A stretch of DNA of 12,044 bases from Candidatus Acetothermia bacterium (GCA_003545155.1 DQCH01000124.1:1-12044), one strand, 5' to 3'; numbered from the stretch's first letter, positions 1-5,783 are shown. The notes: generated by a model not told the origin, from the sequence alone. A program made the numbers and translations.

Positions 1-467
1 CCACGACCACGCAGCCCAGAGGCAGTCACCTTCTCGATCACCTGTTGCGGGGTCATCTCAGTGAGGGCGATCCTCAACGCCTCGTATCCTGCGTGTGCCC
101 GGTACTCGTCGAGCGATTCGGGGTCAATTAAACCGCAGTTTTCGAGCACGATGCGAACCTGTTTATCGAAAAAGCCATCGGTAGCAACGAGGAGATCCTG
201 AATAGGCTGCCCGCCAACGGCATGTTTTTCTACAATGCGTGTTACGTCCTCAACCCGTACGTGTCCGTATGTGGATAGCTTGCCATCCTGGTAAACTACG
301 TCGACCAGCGGTTCGTTGTAGCACATACCGATGCACCCGACCCGCTTCAGCTTTACCGATGCATTAGTCGCAGCCAGCTCCTTTTCAAAGGCGGAGTACA
401 CCGGTTCAGCGCCAGCAGCGATCCCGCAGGTTGCTAACCCCACTCTTATCTCACTTACGTGGCTCAT
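1..467 (-). CDS. nuoF: NADH-oxidising subunit NuoF (N-terminal part, cut by window edge)
   Basis: About 155 N-terminal residues of a NuoF-type subunit, the flavoprotein that takes electrons from NADH through FMN in complex I, NAD-dependent formate dehydrogenases and bifurcating hydrogenases. The rest lies beyond the left edge. The visible part is a thioredoxin-like [2Fe-2S] domain: TCGIAAGA at residues 13-20, then C45 and C49 in GCIGMCYNEP. It is followed by the linker and the first conserved segment of the flavin domain, ending SGLRGRG at the edge. I see only three cysteines in the ferredoxin-like domain (14, 45, 49). The start ATG lies inside the end of nuoE (ATGA, 4-base overlap), so the two are probably translationally coupled. 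An N-terminal ferredoxin-like extension of this kind is more usual in hydrogenase or Hnd-type NuoF homologues than in E. coli NuoF, so the parent complex cannot be named from this piece. Confidence 0.9.
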   Translation of the reverse strand, partial: MSHVSEIRVGLATCGIAAGAEPVYSAFEKELAATNASVKLKRVGCIGMCYNEPLVDVVYQDGKLSTYGHVRVEDVTRIVEKHAVGGQPIQDLLVATDGFFDKQVRIVLENCGLIDPESLDEYRAHAGYEALRIALTEMTPQQVIEKVTASGLRGR

Positions 468-958
468 CTTTCCTCCTGCTCGCGGTACGAGGAGAGGATC
501 TCATCCACCGTATCGCGCGTCAGACGCCCGTACGTCTCATCATCGATCATCATCGCCGGGGCAAGGCTGCAACACCCAAGGCAACGTACGCTTTCAAGGG
601 TGAATAGCCCATCCGTTGTGGTCTCATTCTCCTCTATTTCCAGTTGTTCCTGGAAATGCGCCATGATCTTTCCCGCTCCGAGAACATGGCAGGCCGTCCC
701 TTGGCAAACGCGGATCAGGTGTTTCCCCGGACGAGAAAGACGGAACTGCGAATAGAAGGTAGCCACCCCGTATATGGAACTTAACGGGACATGCGTATAC
801 TCAGAAACATGCTCTAAGTTGCTCTCCGAAAGGTATCCGTATCGGTTCTGGATCTGTTGTAAGAGAGGGATAACGCTTGCTGAAGAAGAAGTGAAGGTGC
901 GGAACGAATCTATCCCCACCGTTTTTTCTTCTGAATCTTGAGAGGTCGGATTTGACAT
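464..958 (-). CDS. nuoE: [2Fe-2S] subunit NuoE-like (24 kDa subunit)
   Basis: A 164-residue thioredoxin-like ferredoxin of the NuoE/HydC family, the partner of NuoF in oxidising NADH in the cytoplasm. Residues about 25-75 form the helical N-terminal part, containing the family-typical segment PLSSIYGVATFYSQF. The four cluster ligands are C85 and C90 (CQGTAC) and C126 and C130 (CLGCC), giving the family spacing CX4C...CX3C. C129 is an extra cysteine. The length is normal for the family (about 150-170). The ATG is preceded by AAGGAGA at 962-968, a good ribosome-binding site. The stop overlaps the nuoF start by 4 bases. The gene reads away from a Nudix hydrolase gene across a 193-base divergent gap. 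Family assignment is firm; which complex it serves (complex I, formate dehydrogenase or electron-bifurcating hydrogenase) is not decided here. Confidence 0.93.
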   Translation of the reverse strand: MSNPTSQDSEEKTVGIDSFRTFTSSSASVIPLLQQIQNRYGYLSESNLEHVSEYTHVPLSSIYGVATFYSQFRLSRPGKHLIRVCQGTACHVLGAGKIMAHFQEQLEIEENETTTDGLFTLESVRCLGCCSLAPAMMIDDETYGRLTRDTVDEILSSYREQEER

Positions 959-1151
959 GTATCTCCTTTCAGATTACCGTTCTAATCACAACACCCCGTT
1001 ATTTAGCAACTCTTGAACTACTTTTGTTCGTCCTTTGTAACCGGACTGTTCCCTGGCTGTGGGGATTATCCATTCCACAAAGGGAAGGTGCAACCTACGG
1101 AATAGCCCTGAAATCTCTACCCCGCAGGCGTACAATAGGAAACGGAGGGTA
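959..1151. other. divergent intergenic region between nuoE and the Nudix gene
   Basis: This 193-base gap must hold the promoters of two divergent genes. It contains the nuoE ribosome-binding site (962-968) and the Nudix-gene ribosome-binding site GGAGGG (1144-1149). I could not find a convincing sigma70 pair for nuoE; TTGCTA followed by a weak ATTAGA is the best I saw on the minus strand. The frame of the Nudix gene stays open back to 1059, but that part shows no domain similarity and has no ribosome-binding site. Confidence 0.5.
1108..1136 (+). promoter_or_regulatory. possible promoter of the Nudix gene
   Basis: CTGAAA at 1108-1113 (4 of 6 matches to TTGACA), a 17-base spacer, then TACAAT at 1131-1136 (5 of 6 matches to TATAAT). 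Transcription would begin near 1143, leaving a leader of about 9 bases that just contains the GGAGGG ribosome-binding site. The position is tight, so this is only a candidate. Confidence 0.3.
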
Positions 1152-1808
1152 ATGCGCTACTACATCGAAAGCGACGGGAAAGTGTTCTTGGTCAGTAGGG
1201 AGGGGACCCTCGATCTACCTCGAGAAGAGGAGATCCCTTTTCCGCTACAGGAGATCGCCCCACTTGCCACGAGCACCCCTGTTATCTTCTGTAGCCCGAA
1301 ACTTGAGAAACACCCTCATGAGTGGCTGGGGAAGGATGAGATCATCGGCCTCCCTGGTGTAGCTCCGCTTGTGCGAGAGGCAGTGCACGCCGGGATGCCA
1401 CGGATAGTGGTCGAGGGGATCTGCCTTAAAGGGAGTAACGTCCTTCTGGTGAAGGGAAGCCGTGGCCTGACTAAGGGACGATGGTCGCTACCCGGTGGGT
1501 TTCTCCGTTTTGGAGAGACGCCGCGCGAAGGCCTCCTACGCGAGGTGAGAGAAGAGCTCGACGTCGAGGCGCAGATCACTGGGCTTCTCGACGTCAAAGC
1601 AAAACTAGGGAGAAAAAGCCACCTTCACTGGATCATGGTCTTCTACCGAATCTCCCTCTTTGGCAAGCCAACCCCGAATCCCGACGAGATCATGGCAGCA
1701 GAATATTTTCCACTCCCTCGAGCACAGAAACTCCTGTTTGATGACCTTATGCGCGAGGTAATCGCATCTCACTTAGATGCCTTTAAAGCTACAGAAGGTC
1801 CATGCTGA
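1152..1808 (+). CDS. Nudix hydrolase with extra N-terminal domain
   Basis: A 218-residue protein whose C-terminal two thirds is a Nudix fold, the family that hydrolyses nucleoside diphosphates linked to another moiety X. The Nudix box spans residues 116-138: G116, E122 and REVREELDV (130-138). It fits GX5EX7REUXEEXGU except that the late glycycle position is aspartate (D137) instead of glycine. The metal-binding glutamates E134 and E135 are present. Residues 1-80 form a separate N-terminal region that I do not recognise; it lacks zinc-binding cysteines, so it is not a standard NudC. The ATG at 1152 was chosen because GGAGGG sits just upstream and because the sequence before it looks untranslated. 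The last 20 bases overlap the end of the convergent barrel gene. The substrate is unknown; lying next to NADH-oxidising subunits makes a pyridine-nucleotide or ADP-ribose substrate possible, but this is inference. Confidence 0.85.
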   Translation: MRYYIESDGKVFLVSREGTLDLPREEEIPFPLQEIAPLATSTPVIFCSPKLEKHPHEWLGKDEIIGLPGVAPLVREAVHAGMPRIVVEGICLKGSNVLLVKGSRGLTKGRWSLPGGFLRFGETPREGLLREVREELDVEAQITGLLDVKAKLGRKSHLHWIMVFYRISLFGKPTPNPDEIMAAEYFPLPRAQKLLFDDLMREVIASHLDAFKATEGPC

Positions 1809-2907
1809 TCAAAAGTTCGATATCTTGCCTCCACTCCAAGAAATAGGGCTCATGTCTAAATTGTATGCCCAGGGTCACACGCGCGTACTCGACAGGGGTC
1901 AATACCAAGTCAAGCAACAGGCTATGGATGTCGGTGGGGGTGCCGTCCCACATCTGCCGTGAAAAGGAGTAGGACGAGAAGAGAGTGACCCTCTTGGCAA
2001 TAAGATAATCATACCCCAGAGTGATCTCTAGTTCGTGAGTGCGAAGGATATCATACGATCCGGAAAGTGTAGAGAGGGCCCCCTGGACGAGAAACTGCAC
2101 CTGTGGAGTGGTGGTAAAGGCGTAGTTAAACGACACTGTACCCAAAAGGTCGTTCGGTTCGCCCAATGGATCCAAGAGTTCGTAGCCGATACCAAGCTTT
2201 AAATCCCCCCCACAATAGCGGACGTAGCTTTCGTCTTCGATGATTCTCGCTATCTCATAGATATCGAGTGCGTCGAGTTCCCCCACTTTGATGAACCCGG
2301 TCCCCTCTATGATCTCCTGAAGCACATCTAGCAGGTCAGCTAACGTTTCGTAGGTTGCGATACTGTCAATCTCGTACGCGATCGCCTCTAGGTCGAGATT
2401 ATCCAGATGCCTGGAGATGCTTCCCTTTTTCACTAGATAGGCGTCGATCTTCATCGCCTTAGCGAGGGGGGTGACATCGGTAAACCGGCCGTAACCGACC
2501 CCAAGCTTCACCGCCAGCCCTATCGTCTTATAGGAGGAGGCGCTCTTCCCGCTCGCCCCGGCAAAGCCAAAGTAGAGGACTTCGGGCGAGAAATAGCGCT
2601 TAAAGTTCCCTTCAGCCGTTGTCAAAAATGAGGAGAGGCTCAATACAGAGATCATTATATCGCTCTTCGCGGCGATGTCGAACCCGAACTCAGGTGAGTC
2701 GAACAGGCGAGTATAGTCGACCTTCAATTGCCCGGTGTCGATATCATAGTCAGCAAACCCATAGGGATCGTTGTAGTAATGGTAAGAGAAGCTAATCGCT
2801 AAATCGGAGATATCCGTGCGGGGGGAGCGGTAGTTACAAAGGGGCATCGCCACTACCGTCGTGCCAAAAAGGAGCAAAACAAGACAAAGAAGCAGCCACT
2901 GTTTCAT
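1789..2907 (-). CDS. secreted beta-barrel-like protein, probably outer membrane
   Basis: A 372-residue protein that I cannot assign to a named family. Residues 1-20 are a clear signal peptide: MKQW, a leucine/valine core, and TTVVA as a possible cleavage site before M21. The mature part is rich in alternating polar/hydrophobic stretches with many tyrosines and phenylalanines, as in outer-membrane beta-barrels (for example LAISFSYHYY at 37-46, LEITLGYDYL at 293-302, VTLGIQF at 344-350). The chain ends in short amphipathic strands. Residues about 145-228 break this pattern with acidic, leucine- and isoleucine-rich helical sequence, which looks like an inserted helical domain. The ATG at 2907 is preceded by GAGGTGAT at suitable spacing. 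The frame is open further upstream into the end of dinB, but the signal peptide and ribosome-binding site fix the start. A transporter, porin or surface structural role are all possible. Confidence 0.7.
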   Translation of the reverse strand: MKQWLLLCLVLLLFGTTVVAMPLCNYRSPRTDISDLAISFSYHYYNDPYGFADYDIDTGQLKVDYTRLFDSPEFGFDIAAKSDIMISVLSLSSFLTTAEGNFKRYFSPEVLYFGFAGASGKSASSYKTIGLAVKLGVGYGRFTDVTPLAKAMKIDAYLVKKGSISRHLDNLDLEAIAYEIDSIATYETLADLLDVLQEIIEGTGFIKVGELDALDIYEIARIIEDESYVRYCGGDLKLGIGYELLDPLGEPNDLLGTVSFNYAFTTTPQVQFLVQGALSTLSGSYDILRTHELEITLGYDYLIAKRVTLFSSYSFSRQMWDGTPTDIHSLLLDLVLTPVEYARVTLGIQFRHEPYFLEWRQDIELLISMDLL

Positions 2908-2927
2908 GCGGATCACCTCGTCTAAAG

Positions 2928-2956
2928 AAAGTAGGATAACGATAAGAGGCTGACAA
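2928..2956 (-). promoter_or_regulatory. possible promoter of the barrel-protein gene
   Basis: On the minus strand, TTGTCA (2951-2956, 5 of 6 matches to TTGACA) is followed after 17 bases by TACTTT (2928-2933, a weak -10 with 3 of 6 matches). It lies in the 91-base gap between dinB and the barrel gene, which would allow separate expression of the secreted protein. Confidence 0.35.
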
Positions 2957-2998
2957 CTGAATCCTTCCCTTGCTTGAGTGAGGGATGTCCGTTCCGAC

Positions 2999-4159
2999 TT
3001 ACCAGCCCTCGTCGCCTCTGCGCACGATTTTCTCCCCATACCGCGCGGTAAGGTCATCGAGGGTGTCCTCAAGGAATGTTTCCTCCTTATCGAATAAGGA
3101 GAGTTGACGGATATTTGCCTCGCTTAAACGACCGACCCCCACCCCGAGGAGCCTCACCCCGCGGCCTTTGAGGGACACGCGGCGGTGAAAGAGATCGACG
3201 GCCAACCCTTCGATAATATGGGTGGAGTCAGTTCCCACTCCAACACTAACCTGACGAGTGATAGTCTGAAAGTTAGGGAAGCGAACCTTTATCCGCACCG
3301 TCTTTCCTTGAAGTTTCTCCTGACGCAGCTGCGCCGCAACGTCGCGAGCAAGATGCCGCAGGAGATTCTCGATCTTTGCCATCTCGCGGATGTCCTGGGG
3401 GAAGGTCACCTCGCGGGAGATCGACTTGGCCTCCCGGCTTGGCTGCACTGGGGTGTCATCCTCTCCGCGGGCAAGGCGGTAGAGGGTTCTTCCGGTCGCT
3501 CCGAACTCACCCACTAGAAGCTCAAGCGGTGCTTCTCGCAGATCGCGGATCTTCAAAAAGCCGAGACCACGCAGCCGCCGCTCGGTCACCTTCCCCACTC
3601 CCCAGATCATCCCCACCGGAAGGGGGTCGAGGAGTCCTTGCACCTGCTGCGGCTCGATCACCACCAGGCCATCTGGTTTATTGAGTTCGGAGGCAAGCTT
3701 GGCCAGAAACCGATTGGAAGCAAGGCCAACCGAGCAGGTGAGCTTAGTCCTATCCCGTACGCGGCGTTTGATCTCCACGACGATCTCCTCCGCCGGGCCG
3801 AACACCCTCTCGCTTCCTGTCAGGTCGAGGAACGCCTCATCGAGTGAAATCGTCTCCACAAGAGGCGTGTAGGCATACAGAATCTCGCGCACCTGCGCGG
3901 AGATCTCCTGGTAGCGAGAGAAGCGCGGCAAAAGGTAAATCCCGTCCTGACAGAGCTTGCGCGCCTTGGCCATCGGCATCGCGCTCCCCACTCCATACTT
4001 GCGAGCCTCGTAGGAAGCAGTAGCTACGACCCCGCGCGGCCCCAGCCCGCCAACAATCACCGGCCTCCCTCGATAGGCAGGATGGTCGAGCTGCTCCACC
4101 GCGGCAAAGAAGGCGTCCATGTCTAGATGAGCGATCTTGCGAACAGGCTTAGCTCTCAT
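2999..4159 (-). CDS. dinB: DNA polymerase IV (Y family)
   Basis: A 386-residue Y-family translesion DNA polymerase, which copies past damaged bases with low fidelity. The palm carries HLDMDAFFAAVEQ at 11-23, with D13 as a metal ligand and F18 at the steric-gate position that excludes ribonucleotides. SLDEAFLDLTG at 105-115 supplies catalytic D107 and E108. CSVGLASNRFLAKLASELNKP at 142-162 is family-typical. A helix-hairpin-helix thumb segment (IWGVGKVTERRLRGLG, 185-200) is followed by the little-finger domain. QLSLF at 352-356 is a sliding-clamp binding motif. The length is normal, slightly longer than E. coli DinB. The ATG overlaps the stop of the upstream uncharacterised gene by 4 bases (ATGA), so translational coupling is likely. 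No LexA-type box was found in the short upstream region, but I could only inspect it by eye. Confidence 0.96.
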   Translation of the reverse strand: MRAKPVRKIAHLDMDAFFAAVEQLDHPAYRGRPVIVGGLGPRGVVATASYEARKYGVGSAMPMAKARKLCQDGIYLLPRFSRYQEISAQVREILYAYTPLVETISLDEAFLDLTGSERVFGPAEEIVVEIKRRVRDRTKLTCSVGLASNRFLAKLASELNKPDGLVVIEPQQVQGLLDPLPVGMIWGVGKVTERRLRGLGFLKIRDLREAPLELLVGEFGATGRTLYRLARGEDDTPVQPSREAKSISREVTFPQDIREMAKIENLLRHLARDVAAQLRQEKLQGKTVRIKVRFPNFQTITRQVSVGVGTDSTHIIEGLAVDLFHRRVSLKGRGVRLLGVGVGRLSEANIRQLSLFDKEETFLEDTLDDLTARYGEKIVRRGDEGW

Positions 4160-4695
4160 CTTTTCCCTTGAACCCGCCTGAGCCAGGCAATAGTCCCAGG
4201 CTGCGTAACGTTATTAATCACCCGATAGGCAGAAAACCCAAATCCAGGGCTGTGGTGAGGAGGGAATATCGGGAAGCAAAGTCCAGCAAGCTCCTCCACA
4301 GCAAACGGTATCCCACCCTCCCTTGCCAGCTCGCCCGCAAGGGCCCACAATCGGTCGAAGCGTTTTTTCTTCCCCTTTTTAAGTGACTGTGAGACAAGAA
4401 AGGTAGTGAGCTTCCCAAGCTCCATTCCCCGCTTTTTGCACGGACGAAGGTGGAGCCGCGCCGTCTTTCCGGCAGGGTCGATCACCTGCAACGGATTTTC
4501 TCCGACCGTTCCCGCGGGGTTGATTCCCTTCCATCCTTGCTTCAAGTCTTCTTGAAAGCGCCGACGATCCCTTAAAAGGTGATCAATCCCAAATACCGCC
4601 TGATAGACCAGCTTCTGTAGATCTCCTGGATTCATCCGCGGGTGAAGTGCAACCTCGGTCTTCACTATCTGTAAGAGAGTTCCTTTCTCATCCAC
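4156..4695 (-). CDS. uncharacterised basic protein coupled to dinB
   Basis: About 179 residues if it starts at the GTG at 4695. Other possible starts are GTG 4665 (169 aa) and ATG 4635 (159 aa). I do not know a name for it, but its layout resembles conserved bacterial proteins of unknown function that I recall only by pattern: HPRMNPGDLQKLVYQAVFG (18-36) with IDHLL after it, a central ARLHLRP (79-85), and HHSPGFGFSAYRVI (147-160) near the end. The chain is rich in lysine and arginine (for example KKGKKKR, 106-112). There is no signal peptide or membrane segment, so it is probably cytoplasmic. The stop overlaps the dinB ATG by 4 bases. GTG 4695 is favoured because a sigma70-like promoter at 4703-4731 would place the start of transcription at about that codon; no ribosome-binding site is seen. 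A frame open as far as 4887 is antisense to the THEP1 gene and was not used. Confidence 0.7.
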   Translation of the reverse strand: MDEKGTLLQIVKTEVALHPRMNPGDLQKLVYQAVFGIDHLLRDRRRFQEDLKQGWKGINPAGTVGENPLQVIDPAGKTARLHLRPCKKRGMELGKLTTFLVSQSLKKGKKKRFDRLWALAGELAREGGIPFAVEELAGLCFPIFPPHHSPGFGFSAYRVINNVTQPGTIAWLRRVQGKR

Positions 4696-4712
4696 GAAGG
4701 AGAGGATAGAAT
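4685..4712 (+). promoter_or_regulatory. possible promoter of the THEP1-like gene
   Basis: TTCTCA at 4685-4690, a 16-base spacer and TAGAAT at 4707-4712 (5 of 6 matches to TATAAT). Transcription would start near 4719, one or two bases before the ATG at 4721, which would make the message nearly leaderless. The -35 is weak. Confidence 0.3.
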
Positions 4713-4731
4713 GGTGCAAGATGACGGTCAA
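4703..4731 (-). promoter_or_regulatory. possible promoter of the gene upstream of dinB
   Basis: On the minus strand, TTGACC (4726-4731, 5 of 6 matches) is followed after exactly 17 bases by TATCCT (4703-4708, 4 of 6 matches). Transcription would start at about 4695-4696, which is the GTG start codon itself. The -35 lies inside the first codons of the divergent THEP1-like gene, and the -10 overlaps the candidate -10 of that gene on the other strand. Confidence 0.4.
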
Positions 4732-5263
4732 GGTGCGAATTGCAATCACAGGGCGACCGGGGGTAGGAAAGACAACGGTGATCGAACGCGTCCTCGATCG
4801 GATCCCCTTAAGCGCAGGGGGGATGTTAACCGCTGAGATTCGCAAGTGCGGCCATCGTGTCGGGTTCTCCGTCATCGACATTGCCACCGACAGAAACGGC
4901 GTTCTTGCCCATCTGCATCAAGGCAAAGGTCCCAAAATAGGCCGGTACACGGTCAACCTACACGACCTTGAAGAAGTTGGAGTGGCGGCGATCCGTCGTG
5001 CCGTTCTGGAAAAAGATCTGATAGTAATCGATGAGATTGCGCCGATGGAACTATGCTCGCCCGCGTTTATCCAGGCAGTCGAGAAAGCGCTGGCAAGCTC
5101 AAGACACCTTTTGATCTCCACCCACGCTCACACTGACCACCCACTGGCACACCGCGTTCATCAGGAGCTTGAGCTTTTCCGGGTTAAGCTTTCCACTCGC
5201 GATAATATGGCAGAGACGATCGTTGAAGCATTCAAATCCGGTAGCGACCATGCTTACGATTAA
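4721..5263 (+). CDS. THEP1-like nucleoside-triphosphatase
   Basis: A 180-residue P-loop NTPase of the THEP1/NTPCR family, which hydrolyses ATP, GTP and other nucleoside triphosphates slowly; the cellular role is not settled. Walker A is GRPGVGKTT at residues 11-19, immediately after the first strand. Walker B is LIVIDE at 100-105, followed by IAPMEL where the family usually has IG-P/K-MEL. STHAHTDHP at 133-141 lies in the strand that follows. The length matches the family (about 170-190 aa). The ATG at 4721 lacks a ribosome-binding site at the right distance (AAGGAGAGG ends 15 bases upstream), so the message may be leaderless. GTG 4733 is an alternative that would start closer to the first strand. 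The gene is divergent from the dinB pair and ends 4 bases before a convergent small ORF. Confidence 0.9.
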   Translation: MTVKVRIAITGRPGVGKTTVIERVLDRIPLSAGGMLTAEIRKCGHRVGFSVIDIATDRNGVLAHLHQGKGPKIGRYTVNLHDLEEVGVAAIRRAVLEKDLIVIDEIAPMELCSPAFIQAVEKALASSRHLLISTHAHTDHPLAHRVHQELELFRVKLSTRDNMAETIVEAFKSGSDHAYD

Positions 5264-5267
5264 GCAT

Positions 5268-5396
5268 TCACGAGGTAAGACCAAGACTTGGTGATACAAC
5301 AAAGTTGACAGAGGTAAAGTCTTGCCATTCTACAAGAATCGCATCGCTCGTCTCTACGGAGCATTCGCTGCCTTCGTAATCAAAAGCTAGATCCAC
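5268..5396 (-). CDS. possible 42-residue small protein
   Basis: A small ORF, GTG to TGA, preceded by GGGAGGT four bases before the GTG. The frame is also open from a GTG 12 bases further upstream. The product begins VDLAFDYEGSECSVETSD and continues as mixed strand-like sequence with one tryptophan (24). It is acidic and has one cysteine, at residue 12. It has no similarity that I recognise. For: good amino-acid composition, a Shine-Dalgarno, tight packing (4 bases from the convergent THEP1-like gene) and same-strand position 78 bases downstream of the ribbon-helix-helix-like gene. Against: short length, a GTG start with tight spacing, and no recognised family. It could be the leftover C-terminal part of a larger gene. 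Confidence 0.4.
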   Translation of the reverse strand: MDLAFDYEGSECSVETSDAILVEWQDFTSVNFVVSPSLGLTS

Positions 5397-5474
5397 AAAA
5401 CCTCCCACCTTCCTACAAAACTAAGGAACTGACGAGTAATGGGAAGTCTCCGAAAACCAAGCGTGGACCGGGCT

Positions 5475-5696
5475 TTATGCCCGCGTTATTTGTCCCCTCT
5501 CGTGCATTTCTCCAATGAGTAGAGCCAGCCCATCCTCCCCTAATTTCAAAGGTAATTCTTGGGCAAGGTAGACCGAAACAGCGTTGTTTAATTCCTCGAC
5601 TACAGATCGACCATTGGCCTTGGAAAGAATGGCTAAGCCTTGGAGGAGTGTTGGATCGATCACCTCACTGCCGTGGGGGGTCCATCGTTGTTCCAC
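5475..5696 (-). CDS. small ribbon-helix-helix-like protein
   Basis: A 73-residue protein that starts at GTG. Residues 17-46 (LLQGLAILSKANGRSVVEEL and on to AVSVYL) have the pattern of the two helices of CopG/Arc-type ribbon-helix-helix DNA-binding proteins: helix, GRSVVEEL turn, helix, YL. The N-terminal strand that contacts DNA in that family is not clear here. The C-terminal 25 residues are leucine-rich with acidic residues. Such proteins are often autoregulated repressors or toxin-antitoxin antitoxins. The GTG is preceded by two Shine-Dalgarno sequences in tandem, and a strong promoter with an overlapping palindrome lies upstream, fitting autoregulation. No PIN, RelE or other toxin gene follows; only the 42-codon small ORF does. 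The function is inferred from pattern only. Confidence 0.6.
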   Translation of the reverse strand: MEQRWTPHGSEVIDPTLLQGLAILSKANGRSVVEELNNAVSVYLAQELPLKLGEDGLALLIGEMHERGQITRA

Positions 5697-5711
5697 TCCT
5701 CCTTACCTCCT
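5697..5711 (-). promoter_or_regulatory. tandem Shine-Dalgarno before the ribbon-helix-helix-like gene
   Basis: The minus strand reads AGGAGGTAAGGAGGA directly before the GTG at 5696. The distal AGGAGGT (5705-5711) lies 8 bases from the start codon, which is near-ideal, while the proximal AAGGAGGA abuts it. This decides the GTG start. Confidence 0.65.
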
Positions 5712-5745
5712 CTGCGGGGAGAAGCCTGACAATATCCTCAAATTC

Positions 5746-5778
5746 TTACAGGATAAAAGCGCTTTTGTACCTCGCCAT
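5746..5778 (-). CDS. possible 10-codon leader peptide
   Basis: An ATG at 5778 opens MARYKSAFIL and then a TAA stop at 5746-5748, all inside the predicted leader of the ribbon-helix-helix-like gene. The same frame continues after the stop as EFEDIVRLLPAEEVRR, which reads like protein, until a second stop just past the downstream GTG start. It may be a leader peptide, or the decayed start of a once longer gene interrupted by a stop and a frameshift. No ribosome-binding site is visible. Confidence is low. Confidence 0.25.
   Translation of the reverse strand: MARYKSAFIL
5755..5766. repeat. perfect 12-bp palindrome in the leader
   Basis: AAAAGCGCTTTT is self-complementary and lies about 25-35 bases downstream of the predicted transcription start. 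With GCGC as its core it could be a second protein-binding site or, in RNA, a weak dimerising or hairpin element. Its role is unknown. Confidence 0.4.
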
Positions 5779-5783
5779 TGTTG

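Noticed and set aside
1059..1151. Upstream extension of the Nudix gene to an ATG at 1059
   Set aside because: No ribosome-binding site there, no domain similarity, and a clear GGAGGG before the ATG at 1152.
2908..3072. Upstream extension of the barrel protein into the end of dinB
   Set aside because: The signal peptide starts at the ATG at 2907 with a good ribosome-binding site; the extension is antisense-free but is just an out-of-frame reading of the dinB end.
4696..4887. Upstream extension of the gene preceding dinB
   Set aside because: It is antisense to the Walker A region of the THEP1-like gene and has shadow-type composition.
5280..5292. Perfect 13-base palindrome ACCAAGACTTGGT after the THEP1-like gene
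   Set aside because: No T-run follows on either strand, and it lies inside the candidate small ORF; recorded but without a supported role.
5305..5334. Plus-strand TTGACA at 5305-5310 as a promoter
   Set aside because: The sequence 17-18 bases downstream (TCTACA) is a poor -10, and no plus-strand gene follows.
5469..5483. Hairpin CGGGC-TTTAT-GCCCG at the end of the ribbon-helix-helix-like gene
   Set aside because: The stem is only 5 bp, overlaps the stop codon and is not followed by a U-run, so it does not qualify as an intrinsic terminator.
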